A stretch of 20,608 bases of DNA from an uncultured Prevotella sp. (GTDB lineage: Bacteria > Bacteroidota > Bacteroidia > Bacteroidales > Bacteroidaceae), in NCBI GenBank assembly GCA_937906495.1, contig CALCVT010000028.1, forward strand, positions 1 to 20,608. The letters are read 5' to 3'. The notes under the pieces are model-generated. The model ran no database searches, was not told where the DNA came from, and saw only the letters and a program-made list of their open reading frames with translations. Below, piece after piece: positions 6,808 to 13,010 of the stretch (position 1 is the first letter of the stretch; each line of letters begins with the position of its first letter). The position numbers and the translations under genes are program-made.

Positions 6808-8499
6808 TTAGGGTAATCTAAGAACGAGACCAACTTTGATGTTGTTCGAATCCTTTAGATGATTAAGTTTCATGATGGCTTTGACGTAAGTTTCGTTGCC
6901 ATAATATCTGCGCGATATGTTAAGCAATGTATCGCCTGATCGCACAACGTGTTTGTGGGGTTTGTTCTTGCCGGAGTCTGCAGAGTCTTTTGCTGAAGGC
7001 TCTGCAGATGTTCCGTTCGATGTACTGGATGCTTTTTGTTCTGTAGTTGAAGCTGCTGTTCCGTCTTGTATATCCTTGCGATGGATTGTTGCCGGTGCTG
7101 CCAATGTTGGGTTGTGATGTTGGGCAGTATCGCTTTTAGTGTGGTTAGCCGGCTGCTCCGGCTTGCTGTCACTACTATGTGAGTGTTGCATATTGGCAGG
7201 TATAAAAACCCCTTCGAGGATTGGAAACTGACAAGGAGGGCAAAGCAGTCTGAAGTAACCGGCAAAGTAACAGCAGCACATAATCAGAAGGGCACAGAGG
7301 CTGATAAGGCTTATTTTCCACCAGTTGCGCTTACGGGGCATAGGCACCTCAGTATATTCGTACTTAATGCTATTCGTAGCGGTGGGTGTAGTATGTGATG
7401 TGATGTTGTTTGTGGTTAAATGTTGAGGAGATGTTACCACAATATCATCTTCATTATTGTCTGAATCGGACAATTGTTGGGGCGAATCTTGCAGTTGCAA
7501 GTGTGTGTTTAAATTTTCTGTATGGTTGTCAGCAACTTCATCCTTTGTATCGTTTTCAGTACCAACGCAGACTGTAGTTGTAACTTGTATGCCATTTGGG
7601 GATTCGTCGCTATCAGTTGATGTAGTTGTTTCAGAGTCGTTTTCTTCAGCTGCATTGATGGGCATCGGTTTGCTTGCAATAACTTCGGTATCCTCTTCTA
7701 TATCAGTTGAGGAGGAAACTTTAGTTGGATTTTCCTGCTGATAATCTTCGATGCTCCCGCCTGTGTTCAAAGGTTGGTGAGTAGTTGCCGGTAGTATGCT
7801 ACTGTTGTCTGATTCTGTTGTTGAAACTTGATTATTTTCAAAAGCTGAAACTCCTATTTCTTGTCCTGCAGTATCTGTTTGCTCATTAGAAACATTCTCT
7901 GTTTTAGCATAAGTGGTTTCGGTCGCTGAATCAGGAAAGGTCTTTATCGTTTCATTTATTGGTCGTTGTTCTTCCAGGCTTTCGTCTGCATCGTCAGTTT
8001 CTGTAGCAGTATCCACTTCCTGGCTTTCGTCTGCATTGTCAGTTTCTGTAGCAGTATCCACTTCCAGGCTTTCGTCTGCATTGTCAGTTTCTGTAGCAGT
8101 ATCCACTTCCTGGCTTTCGTCTGCATCGTCAGTTTCTGTAGCAGTATCAAACTCTTCGAGTTCGGCCAAGTCGATATCTTCGTTGAGGTCTACAGCTTCG
8201 AAATGAGCGAAAGGTCGGTTAACCAACTCTTTCATGCTGGCATCAGGTGTAAAGGTAACTTTAGTGTGTCCGTTAATCTGAAAGCGTTCTCCGGTGTTAA
8301 TGTTTACGCTTTCGCGTTCGCTGACGGTCACAAGTTTAAAGGTTCCCAATCCCTTGATTTTCACAAATTTATCTTCAAGAAGTCCTTGCTCAATGATATC
8401 GAAAAAGGCGCGAACAAAGGTGTCAGCCTCTTTCTTGCCAATCTCCTCGTTAGTTGCGAGAAGTTCTGCTAAATCCTGTAGGAGTAATTTCTTCTTCAT
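6808..8499 (-). CDS. HU-fold / LysM single-pass membrane protein with repeat linker
   Basis: 563 residues. An N-terminal HU-family domain (1-about 95) has the GLGTF turn (50-54), but where HU carries the DNA-intercalating proline (N-P-x-T-G) this protein has Ile67 (N-I-N-T-G). A long low-complexity, very acidic Thr/Ser/Glu/Asp linker (about 100-380) follows, including four tandem 15-residue repeats (118-177). One membrane helix (about 394-414) is preceded by basic residues (PRKRNWWK). A Ser/Thr/Ala-rich periplasmic spacer leads to a C-terminal LysM domain (517-562, HVVRSGDTL...YYGN...LNHL...), a peptidoglycan-binding module. It is last in ftsY-rimO-HU-HU/LysM, 8 bases after the HU gene. The same HU-membrane-peptidoglycan plan recurs in the next gene downstream, with SPOR instead of LysM. 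No clear terminator follows. Function is inferred from domains only. Confidence 0.9.
   Translation of the reverse strand: MKKKLLLQDLAELLATNEEIGKKEADTFVRAFFDIIEQGLLEDKFVKIKGLGTFKLVTVSERESVNINTGERFQINGHTKVTFTPDASMKELVNRPFAHFEAVDLNEDIDLAELEEFDTATETDDADESQEVDTATETDNADESLEVDTATETDNADESQEVDTATETDDADESLEEQRPINETIKTFPDSATETTYAKTENVSNEQTDTAGQEIGVSAFENNQVSTTESDNSSILPATTHQPLNTGGSIEDYQQENPTKVSSSTDIEEDTEVIASKPMPINAAEENDSETTTSTDSDESPNGIQVTTTVCVGTENDTKDEVADNHTENLNTHLQLQDSPQQLSDSDNNEDDIVVTSPQHLTTNNITSHTTPTATNSIKYEYTEVPMPRKRNWWKISLISLCALLIMCCCYFAGYFRLLCPPCQFPILEGVFIPANMQHSHSSDSKPEQPANHTKSDTAQHHNPTLAAPATIHRKDIQDGTAASTTEQKASSTSNGTSAEPSAKDSADSGKNKPHKHVVRSGDTLLNISRRYYGNETYVKAIMKLNHLKDSNNIKVGLVLRLP
7972..8151 (-). 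repeat. Four 45-bp tandem repeats inside the HU/LysM gene
   Basis: Units at 7972-8016, 8017-8061, 8062-8106 and 8107-8151 are nearly identical at the DNA level. The main variable sites are an A/T difference near the start of the unit and a C/T difference in the middle, in four different combinations; the last unit also differs at its end. Each unit encodes 15 residues (DTATETD[D/N]ADES[Q/L]EV), about half of them acidic. Because 45 is a multiple of three, gain or loss of units keeps the frame. Confidence 0.95.
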
Positions 8500-8507
8500 G
8501 GAGAGAG

Positions 8508-8780
8508 TTATTGCATTTTTTCCTTCAGCACGGTGCTTGGCTTGAAGGTCAGAACGAGTTTGGGTGGGATAAGTCGGCGCTGTTTTGATATGGGATTTAC
8601 CGTGATGCGCTCTGTTTTCTTTTTGACTTCGAAACTCCCAAATCCTTGAATAGAAAGGGTTGTTTCGTCGTCAAGTTTTTCGGCTAAATGGTTAATAATA
8701 GATGTTGTCAGCTTCTGTATGGTTTTGGTCGGAAGGTCCGTGTGTGTGGCCATCGCGTTAATAAAGTCTTTGTTGTTCAT
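8508..8780 (-). CDS. HU family DNA-binding protein
   Basis: 90-residue histone-like protein of normal HU length. It has the N-terminal helices (MNNKDFINAMA...), the GFGSFEVKKK turn (46-55) and a DNA-binding arm with Pro63 (VNPISK) in the position of the intercalating proline, then the closing strand and helix (LTFKPSTVLKEKM). HU dimers bend and compact DNA. The gene starts 4 bases after the rimO stop and ends 8 bases before the HU/LysM gene, so all three are cotranscribed. Unlike the HU domain of the neighbouring membrane protein, this one keeps the proline. Whether it pairs with that domain is an open question. The family also includes IHF-like members, and the exact subclass is not decided here. 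Confidence 0.93.
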   Translation of the reverse strand: MNNKDFINAMATHTDLPTKTIQKLTTSIINHLAEKLDDETTLSIQGFGSFEVKKKTERITVNPISKQRRLIPPKLVLTFKPSTVLKEKMQ

Positions 8781-8784
8781 AAGC

Positions 8785-10080
8785 CTAAATCAATTGGCCA
8801 TAGAGGTCGAATTCTTCGTTGTTGTAAATTTTTACTGTATAGAAATCGCCAATTTTTAGCGGTTTCTCATTGTCGGCCTTAACGAGAACTTCGCAGTCCA
8901 CTTCGGGAGAGTCCATTTCTGTACGTCCAATGTAGTAATCGCCTTCCTGGCGGTCTATGATAATGCGCTGAACAGAGCCTACTTTTTCGGCAGAGAGTTC
9001 GGCTGCAATGCCTTCCTGCAACATCATGAGCCGGTCAAGTCGTTGCTGTTTAACCTCCTCTTCTATATTGTCTTCGTAGTTAAGGGCTGCGTAAGTACCT
9101 TCTTCTTCGCAATAGGCAAAAGCTCCCATGCGGTCAAAGCGTACTTCGCGTACAAAGTCCATCAGTTCGTTAAAGTCGTCCTCAGTTTCGCCCGGGAAAC
9201 CAACCATGAGGGTGGTGCGCAGGCAGATGCCGGGCACTTCGCGGCGCATGGTTGCAATAAGGTCGAGTGTTTCGTCTTTGCTGATGTGCCGTTTCATGCG
9301 CTCAAGCATGTGGTCCGAAATGTGTTGCAGGGCTATGTCAAGGTAGTTGCAAACGTTATCATGTTCGCGTATCACGCGCAGCAGGTCCATGGGAAAGTGT
9401 GTTGGATAGGCATAGTGCAGTCTTATCCATTCAACACCGGGTATTTCGGCCATGCGTTCAATTAGTTCAGGCAACTTTTGCTCTTGGTACAAGTCAATGC
9501 CGTAGTAAGTGAGTTCTTGGGCAATTACTTGAAACTCTTTTACGCCTTTGCTTACCAAGTCGCGTACCTCGTCGAGAATTTCTTCCATCGGGCGGCTTTG
9601 GTGCGCACCTGTAATAATAGGAATAGCGCAGTAAGCACACTTACGGTTGCAGCCCTCAGATATTTTGAGGTAAGCATAGTGCTTGGGAGTCGTAATGAGA
9701 CGCTCGTTGCGTGTAGCCTCATTAAATTCGCTGCTGAGTTCTTTGAGTAGTTCTTTCCAGTTGAATTTTCCGTAGAATTTGTCAACTTGAGGAATCTCGG
9801 TGCGCAATTCTTCCAGGTAGCGTTCGGATAGGCACCCCATTACGTAAATATGGTTAAGCAATCCCTCTTCCTTTAGTTCGCAGAGTTCAAGAATCATGTT
9901 GATGCTCTCTTCCTTGGCATCGGCTATGAAACCACAAGTATTGATGACGGCAATATCGCCGTGCATCTTTTCTGGGTTGTGATAGACGTGAAATCCGTGC
10001 TCTTGAAATTGGTTGAGCAGTTGTTCGGAGTCTACCAGATTTTTGGAGCACCCCATGGTGATGAAGTCTACGGTACGCAT
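8785..10080 (-). CDS. rimO: Ribosomal protein S12 methylthiotransferase RimO
   Basis: 431-residue radical-SAM enzyme that adds a methylthio group to the conserved aspartate of ribosomal protein S12. The N-terminal methylthiotransferase domain has its three iron-sulfur cysteines Cys11, Cys49 and Cys83. The radical-SAM motif Cys144-x3-Cys148-x2-Cys151 (SEGCNRKCAYCAIP) is intact, and a TRAM domain closes the protein (about 365-431, DYYIGRTEMDSPEVD). The start MRTVDFITMGC at 10080 is chosen because it matches the family N-terminus; the frame is open for 47 codons more upstream, but that extension is not conserved-looking. It follows ftsY after 106 bases without a recognisable promoter and is followed 4 bases later by HU. 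The ftsY-rimO neighbourhood is common in Bacteroidetes. Confidence 0.97.
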   Translation of the reverse strand: MRTVDFITMGCSKNLVDSEQLLNQFQEHGFHVYHNPEKMHGDIAVINTCGFIADAKEESINMILELCELKEEGLLNHIYVMGCLSERYLEELRTEIPQVDKFYGKFNWKELLKELSSEFNEATRNERLITTPKHYAYLKISEGCNRKCAYCAIPIITGAHQSRPMEEILDEVRDLVSKGVKEFQVIAQELTYYGIDLYQEQKLPELIERMAEIPGVEWIRLHYAYPTHFPMDLLRVIREHDNVCNYLDIALQHISDHMLERMKRHISKDETLDLIATMRREVPGICLRTTLMVGFPGETEDDFNELMDFVREVRFDRMGAFAYCEEEGTYAALNYEDNIEEEVKQQRLDRLMMLQEGIAAELSAEKVGSVQRIIIDRQEGDYYIGRTEMDSPEVDCEVLVKADNEKPLKIGDFYTVKIYNNEEFDLYGQLI

Positions 10081-10130
10081 ATATATAAGGTGTGGTTGTG
10101 GTTTGAGTTGAGTAAACAGAAAGTATTCTT

Positions 10131-10150
10131 CTCGGCAAGAGTCTGCCGAG
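10131..10150 (-). other. Small GC-rich hairpin between ftsY and rimO
   Basis: CTCGGCA (10131-10137) pairs perfectly with TGCCGAG (10144-10150) around a 6-base loop. No U-tract follows on the minus strand (AAGAAUAC), so it is not a standard terminator. It may mark an RNA-processing or attenuation point between the two genes, or have no function. Confidence 0.4.
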
Positions 10151-10186
10151 GCGAGTTGTTGGTAGCTTGTTGGTGCTGTAGTAAAC

Positions 10187-11152
10187 TTAAAGTTTTTGTC
10201 CTTCAAAGAGCGACTCAACAAATTCGCGGCGGTTAAAGGGTTGCAGGTCAGTCATTTTTTCGCCAAGTCCAATGTATTTGACAGGAACATTGAGTTGATG
10301 CGAAATACCAATAACTACACCGCCCTTGGCTGTGCCATCGAGTTTGGTTATAGCCAGCGAGGTAACTTCGGTTGCCTTGATAAACTGTTTGGCCTGCTCA
10401 TAGGCATTTTGTCCGGTACTGCCATCGAGTACGAGCAGCACTTCGTCGGGGGCAGTATCGACAACCTTTTGCATCACTTTTTTAATTTTAGTCAATTCGT
10501 TCATTAGGCCAACTTTGTTGTGCAGTCGGCCTGCTGTATCGATAATTACCACATCGGCATTGCTGGCTTTGGCCGAACTGATTGTGTCGAAGGCTACACT
10601 GGCCGGATCGCTGCCCATTTGTTGTTTAACAATGGGTACCCCAACACGTTCGCTCCAAATGGCAAGTTGCTCGACAGCAGCTGCTCTAAAAGTATCGGCT
10701 GCACCGAGCACTACGTTTAATCCGGCTTTTTTAAATTGATAAGCCAATTTTCCGATGGTAGTGGTTTTACCTACTCCGTTTACACCTACAACCATAATGA
10801 CGTAGGGTTTTCGGTTTTGCGGAATGCTAAAGCCTTCGCCATCATCGTTTCCGCTTTGTGTGAGGAGTTCTGCTATTTCTTCTTTCAATATGTTGTGCAG
10901 TTCGCCAGTGCCGACATATTTGTCGCGGGCCACGCGTTCTTCAATGCGGTGTATGATGTCGACAGTGGTGTCGGCTCCGACATCCGAGGTTATCAGGATT
11001 TCCTCCAGACGGTCGAGCACTTCATCGTCAACTTTGCTCTTTCCGGCAATGGCGCGTGTCAGTTTACCGAAGAAACTCGTTTTGGTCTTTTCAAGTCCGG
11101 CGTCGAGAACTTCCTTTTTTTCCTTTTTCGAGAAAATGCTAAATAGGCCCAT
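10187..11152 (-). CDS. ftsY: Signal recognition particle receptor FtsY
   Basis: 321-residue SRP-type GTPase that docks the signal recognition particle with its ribosome at the membrane. The N domain (about 25-100) is followed by the G domain with G1 GVNGVGKT (123-130), DTFRAAA (153-159), G3 DTAGR (205-209) and G4 TKLDGTAKGG (269-278). The acidic N-terminal A domain of E. coli FtsY is absent; instead there is a short basic start (MGLFSIFSKKEKKE), usual for compact FtsY proteins. It is first in ftsY-rimO-HU-HU/LysM. A terminator upstream (11303-11338) separates it from the ribosomal-protein operon, and a -7 box at 11258-11265 would give a leader of about 100 bases. No missing residues seen. Confidence 0.98.
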   Translation of the reverse strand: MGLFSIFSKKEKKEVLDAGLEKTKTSFFGKLTRAIAGKSKVDDEVLDRLEEILITSDVGADTTVDIIHRIEERVARDKYVGTGELHNILKEEIAELLTQSGNDDGEGFSIPQNRKPYVIMVVGVNGVGKTTTIGKLAYQFKKAGLNVVLGAADTFRAAAVEQLAIWSERVGVPIVKQQMGSDPASVAFDTISSAKASNADVVIIDTAGRLHNKVGLMNELTKIKKVMQKVVDTAPDEVLLVLDGSTGQNAYEQAKQFIKATEVTSLAITKLDGTAKGGVVIGISHQLNVPVKYIGLGEKMTDLQPFNRREFVESLFEGQKL

Positions 11153-11257
11153 TTGTAAGTGTATGTGTTATGTAAGAGTCTGAGTATAGAATGCAGGTAT
11201 TGAATGCTGCTCGTGGCTGTTATTTGGCCATATGGCTGCGCCACTGCGTTTGTTTTG

Positions 11258-11265
11258 CAAACTTA
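11258..11265 (-). promoter_or_regulatory. -7 box TAAGTTTG for ftsY
   Basis: Exact TAnnTTTG match on the minus strand, between the upstream terminator and ftsY and about 105 bases before the ATG. No TTG sits at the ideal spacing. The leader contains a 10-bp perfect palindrome GCCATATGGC (11227-11236). Confidence 0.5.
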
Positions 11266-11302
11266 CGCAAAAAATGTGACGTATTGCCTATTTATGACGC
11301 AA

Positions 11303-11338
11303 AAACCGCTGCCCGACTATGTAAGTGGGCAGCGGTTT
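11303..11338 (-). terminator. Intrinsic terminator of rpmB-rpmG-DUF4295
   Basis: Perfect 12-bp GC-rich stem, AAACCGCTGCCC (11303-11314) with GGGCAGCGGTTT (11327-11338), and a 12-base loop. The minus-strand RNA continues the U-run (GGUUUUUGCG). It lies about 70 bases after the DUF4295 stop codon. Confidence 0.9.
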
Positions 11339-11354
11339 GGATTTTATGAGGTTT

Positions 11355-11400
11355 CTGTATCTTGTTCAACAAGTTACAGTTCCTTGAGCATAAGTATGCT
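11355..11400 (-). repeat. Two palindromes between DUF4295 and its terminator
   Basis: An almost perfect 25-base palindrome (11355-11366 with 11368-11379, one mismatched pair) and a 14-base palindrome AGCATAAGTATGCT (11387-11400) follow the DUF4295 stop directly. With the terminator hairpin they make three hairpins within about 100 bases of 3' untranslated RNA. Confidence 0.7.
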
Positions 11401-11409
11401 TCGTGTAGA

Positions 11410-11568
11410 TTAGTTCTTGAAGAAGTCTTTAACAGCTTCGTTGGGAACCATCTGTTCGTCGAAAATGTAAGCTCCGGTCTTGGGGCTCTTCACCATCTTG
11501 ATTACCTTGGTGTAGGAACGTCCGTCGGTTTTACCTTCCTGGAGCGTAGCGACTGTTTTCTTTGCCAT
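11410..11568 (-). CDS. DUF4295 family small basic protein
   Basis: 52-residue protein (MAKKTVATLQEGKTDGR...). It is a family found with rpmB and rpmG across Bacteroidetes; the conserved pattern MAKK...G......KMVKSPKTGAY.F.E.MVPN....F is easy to recognise. It is small and lysine-rich, consistent with a ribosome-associated protein, but I know of no proven function from sequence alone. It starts 13 bases after the rpmG stop and is the last gene of the operon, followed by three hairpins. The full reading frame runs from the ATG at 11568 to the TAA at 11412-11410. Confidence 0.93.
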   Translation of the reverse strand: MAKKTVATLQEGKTDGRSYTKVIKMVKSPKTGAYIFDEQMVPNEAVKDFFKN

Positions 11569-11581
11569 GGTTTACTGTGGT

Positions 11582-11773
11582 TTATTTGATTTCTTTGTGG
11601 ATGGTCATTCTACGGAGGATGGGGTTGTATTTCTTCAACTCCAAACGCTCGGGAGTGTTTTTGCGGTTCTTCGTGGTGATGTAGCGCGAAGTTCCGGGCA
11701 TACCACTATCTTTCATTTCGGTGCATTCAAGGATAACCTGAACGCGATTGCCTTTAGCTTTCTTTGCAGCCAT
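11582..11773 (-). CDS. rpmG: 50S ribosomal protein L33
   Basis: 63 residues of the L33 family (MAAKKAKGNRVQVILECTE...YITTKNRKNTPERLELKKYNP). Only one cysteine remains (in ECTE), so this is the zinc-free form of L33. It lies 12 bases after rpmB and 13 bases before DUF4295, a fixed arrangement in Bacteroidetes. The C-terminus runs about ten residues past the core (LRRMTIHKEIK), which is normal in this phylum. Large-subunit component near the E site. Confidence 0.97.
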   Translation of the reverse strand: MAAKKAKGNRVQVILECTEMKDSGMPGTSRYITTKNRKNTPERLELKKYNPILRRMTIHKEIK

Positions 11774-11785
11774 TTATTCTACGTT

Positions 11786-12046
11786 TTATCCGATTACCTT
11801 AATATTTTTCCAATCGCAATATCCCTTGGCTACTGCGCTGCTCAGTGCGGCGTCCAAGCCAATTTTGTTGATCAGGCGCAGGCCTGCGGCGCTGATGCGG
11901 AGGCTAATCCAGCAGTCCTGTTCAACGTAGTAGAATTTCTTAGTGAACAAGTTTACGTCAAACGTGCGCTTGGTACGGCGCTTCGAGTGCGAAACGTTGT
12001 TGCCAACCATGGCTTTCTTTCCTGTAATTTGACAAATCTTAGACAT
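11786..12046 (-). CDS. rpmB: 50S ribosomal protein L28
   Basis: 86-residue L28 (MSKICQITGKKAMVGNNVSHSKRRTKRTF...). The N-terminal CQITGK and NNVSHSKRRT segments are hallmarks; the full zinc-binding set of four cysteines is not present. It is the first gene of rpmB-rpmG-DUF4295, under a strong promoter at 12190-12219 with a leader of about 140 bases. Length and spacing are normal for the family. Confidence 0.98.
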   Translation of the reverse strand: MSKICQITGKKAMVGNNVSHSKRRTKRTFDVNLFTKKFYYVEQDCWISLRISAAGLRLINKIGLDAALSSAVAKGYCDWKNIKVIG

Positions 12047-12183
12047 TGCTTTCGCTTTGTTTCGTGGGTTTGAATGGGGTAGGTGGAATGACTATGTGCG
12101 TGTTGCGGGGTTTCAGAAGTTGTTGTTGCGTAATCTTGGGGTGGTATTCTTATATTAACCAGCCACGTTGAGCATTCCATTAC
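12047..12183 (-). other. Leader of the rpmB operon
   Basis: About 137 bases lie between the predicted transcription start and the rpmB ATG, long for this window. Bases 12173-12179 at the very 5' end can pair with 12084-12090 (TGGAATG with CATTCCA), closing a domain of about 82 bases. No known riboswitch or ribosomal-protein binding motif is recognised. The pairing is only 7 bp, so it could be chance. Confidence 0.4.
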
Positions 12184-12189
12184 GGGGTG

Positions 12190-12219
12190 CAAAATTACAA
12201 ATAATTTATGAATCAGCAA
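12190..12219 (-). promoter_or_regulatory. Promoter of rpmB-rpmG-DUF4295
   Basis: On the minus strand TTG (12219-12217) is followed after exactly 19 bases by TAATTTTG (12197-12190), a full match to the Bacteroidetes -33/-7 arrangement. Confidence 0.8.
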
Positions 12220-12398
12220 GGTATTGCTCGTTTTTTTATCCGATAATCAGCAAAAAAATCATTTTTATGCCTATTCATACCCTAAAGTTGTAGTAAAAAT
12301 CGGGGTGTAGAAATTTTTACGTGGGGTGATTATGATTTTAACCCCCTGTTTTGTTTGGGTATTTGCCGCTTGTTGTAGGGTTCAGGGTGTATAATGAA
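12220..12398. other. AT-rich gap between the cinA terminator and the rpmB promoter
   Basis: No gene seen. It contains T- and A-rich runs and a perfect 8-bp inverted repeat GTAAAAAT/ATTTTTAC (12293-12300, 12313-12320) flanked by GGGGTG copies. It may hold upstream elements of the rpmB promoter; nothing specific can be supported. Confidence 0.4.
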
Positions 12399-12438
12399 TG
12401 TGCGCCCGCTTTCGGAAGAATCCGGAGGTGGGCGCACA
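12399..12438 (-). terminator. Hairpin after the cinA/pncC gene
   Basis: TGTGCGCCC (12399-12407) pairs with GGGCGCACA (12430-12438) in a GC-rich 9-bp stem with further partial pairing inside. It lies 26 bases after the stop at 12465. The minus-strand tail UUCAUUAU is only moderately U-rich. The inner extension pairs better on the plus strand, so the structure could work both ways. Confidence 0.65.
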
Positions 12439-12464
12439 CTAAAAGTTTATGCCGATTGATTATG

Positions 12465-12983
12465 TTATTGTTCGTTTGAGTTAGCCTCGTCTTCTTTAAT
12501 AAAGTCTATCAGCATGTGCATGGCAACCGAGGTGGCCGATGAGAGGTTCTTGTCGCGGCCGTTGTCTTCTTCGACCATGCGGGTAACAATTCTGTCGTTG
12601 CTGCCTACAGCAATCCATATGGTACCGACAATTACGCCCGATTTGCCGCCGTCGGGACCACCTGGTCCGGCGTATCCGCTAATGGCAACAGCATAGTCGG
12701 TTCCAAAGAGTTTGATGGAGCCGGCTACCATTTGTTTAACTACATCTTCGCAAACGGGAGTTTGTTCTTCTATGGTTTGGGCATCTACACCGAGTAGATT
12801 TACTTTTACCTCATTGGCATAGCAGATGATGCCGCCTTTGTAGTAGGCAGAGCTGCCAGGAACAGCAGTGATAACGCTGGCAATGCGTCCGGCAGTGCAG
12901 CTTTCGGCTGTTGAGAGCGTTTTGCATTCGCGCCAAAGAATTTCGTTGATTTCTTTACTTACAAGTTTCAGGTCTAAATCCAT
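12465..12983 (-). CDS. pncC: CinA C-terminal family / nicotinamide-nucleotide amidohydrolase (PncC-type)
   Basis: 172 residues comprising only the CinA C-terminal domain, without the N-terminal MoaB/CinA-like half. Enzymes of this type deamidate nicotinamide mononucleotide to nicotinate mononucleotide, recycling a product of NAD breakdown such as that made by DNA ligase. Family motifs are clear: STAESCTAGRIA (24-35), the GGIICYANEVKVNLLGV segment (50-66) with conserved Tyr55 and Lys60, and ISGYAGPGG (101-109). The protein is of normal length for the stand-alone form and likely cytosolic. It is the last gene of map-tsaD-cinA, 27 bases after tsaD. The acidic tail (KEDEANSNEQ) is dispensable-looking. 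The family is certain; the exact substrate is inferred from characterised relatives. Confidence 0.92.
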   Translation of the reverse strand: MDLDLKLVSKEINEILWRECKTLSTAESCTAGRIASVITAVPGSSAYYKGGIICYANEVKVNLLGVDAQTIEEQTPVCEDVVKQMVAGSIKLFGTDYAVAISGYAGPGGPDGGKSGVIVGTIWIAVGSNDRIVTRMVEEDNGRDKNLSSATSVAMHMLIDFIKEDEANSNEQ

Positions 12984-13010
12984 GAGGGTAAGGGTTTATT
13001 GGGACAGTTT

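Noticed and set aside
7972..8151. CRISPR-like array
   Set aside because: The four 45-bp units adjoin with no spacers and lie in frame in a coding region.
7966..8472. 168-codon plus-strand frame with repeated peptide units
   Set aside because: Its repeats are only the reverse reading of the 45-bp tandem repeats in the HU/LysM gene.
10081..10221. Longer N-terminus for RimO starting at 10221
   Set aside because: It would overlap the ftsY end, and the family N-terminus (MRTVDFITMGCSKN) begins at 10080.
11567..12073. 168-codon plus-strand frame across rpmG and rpmB
   Set aside because: Antisense to two certain ribosomal-protein genes.
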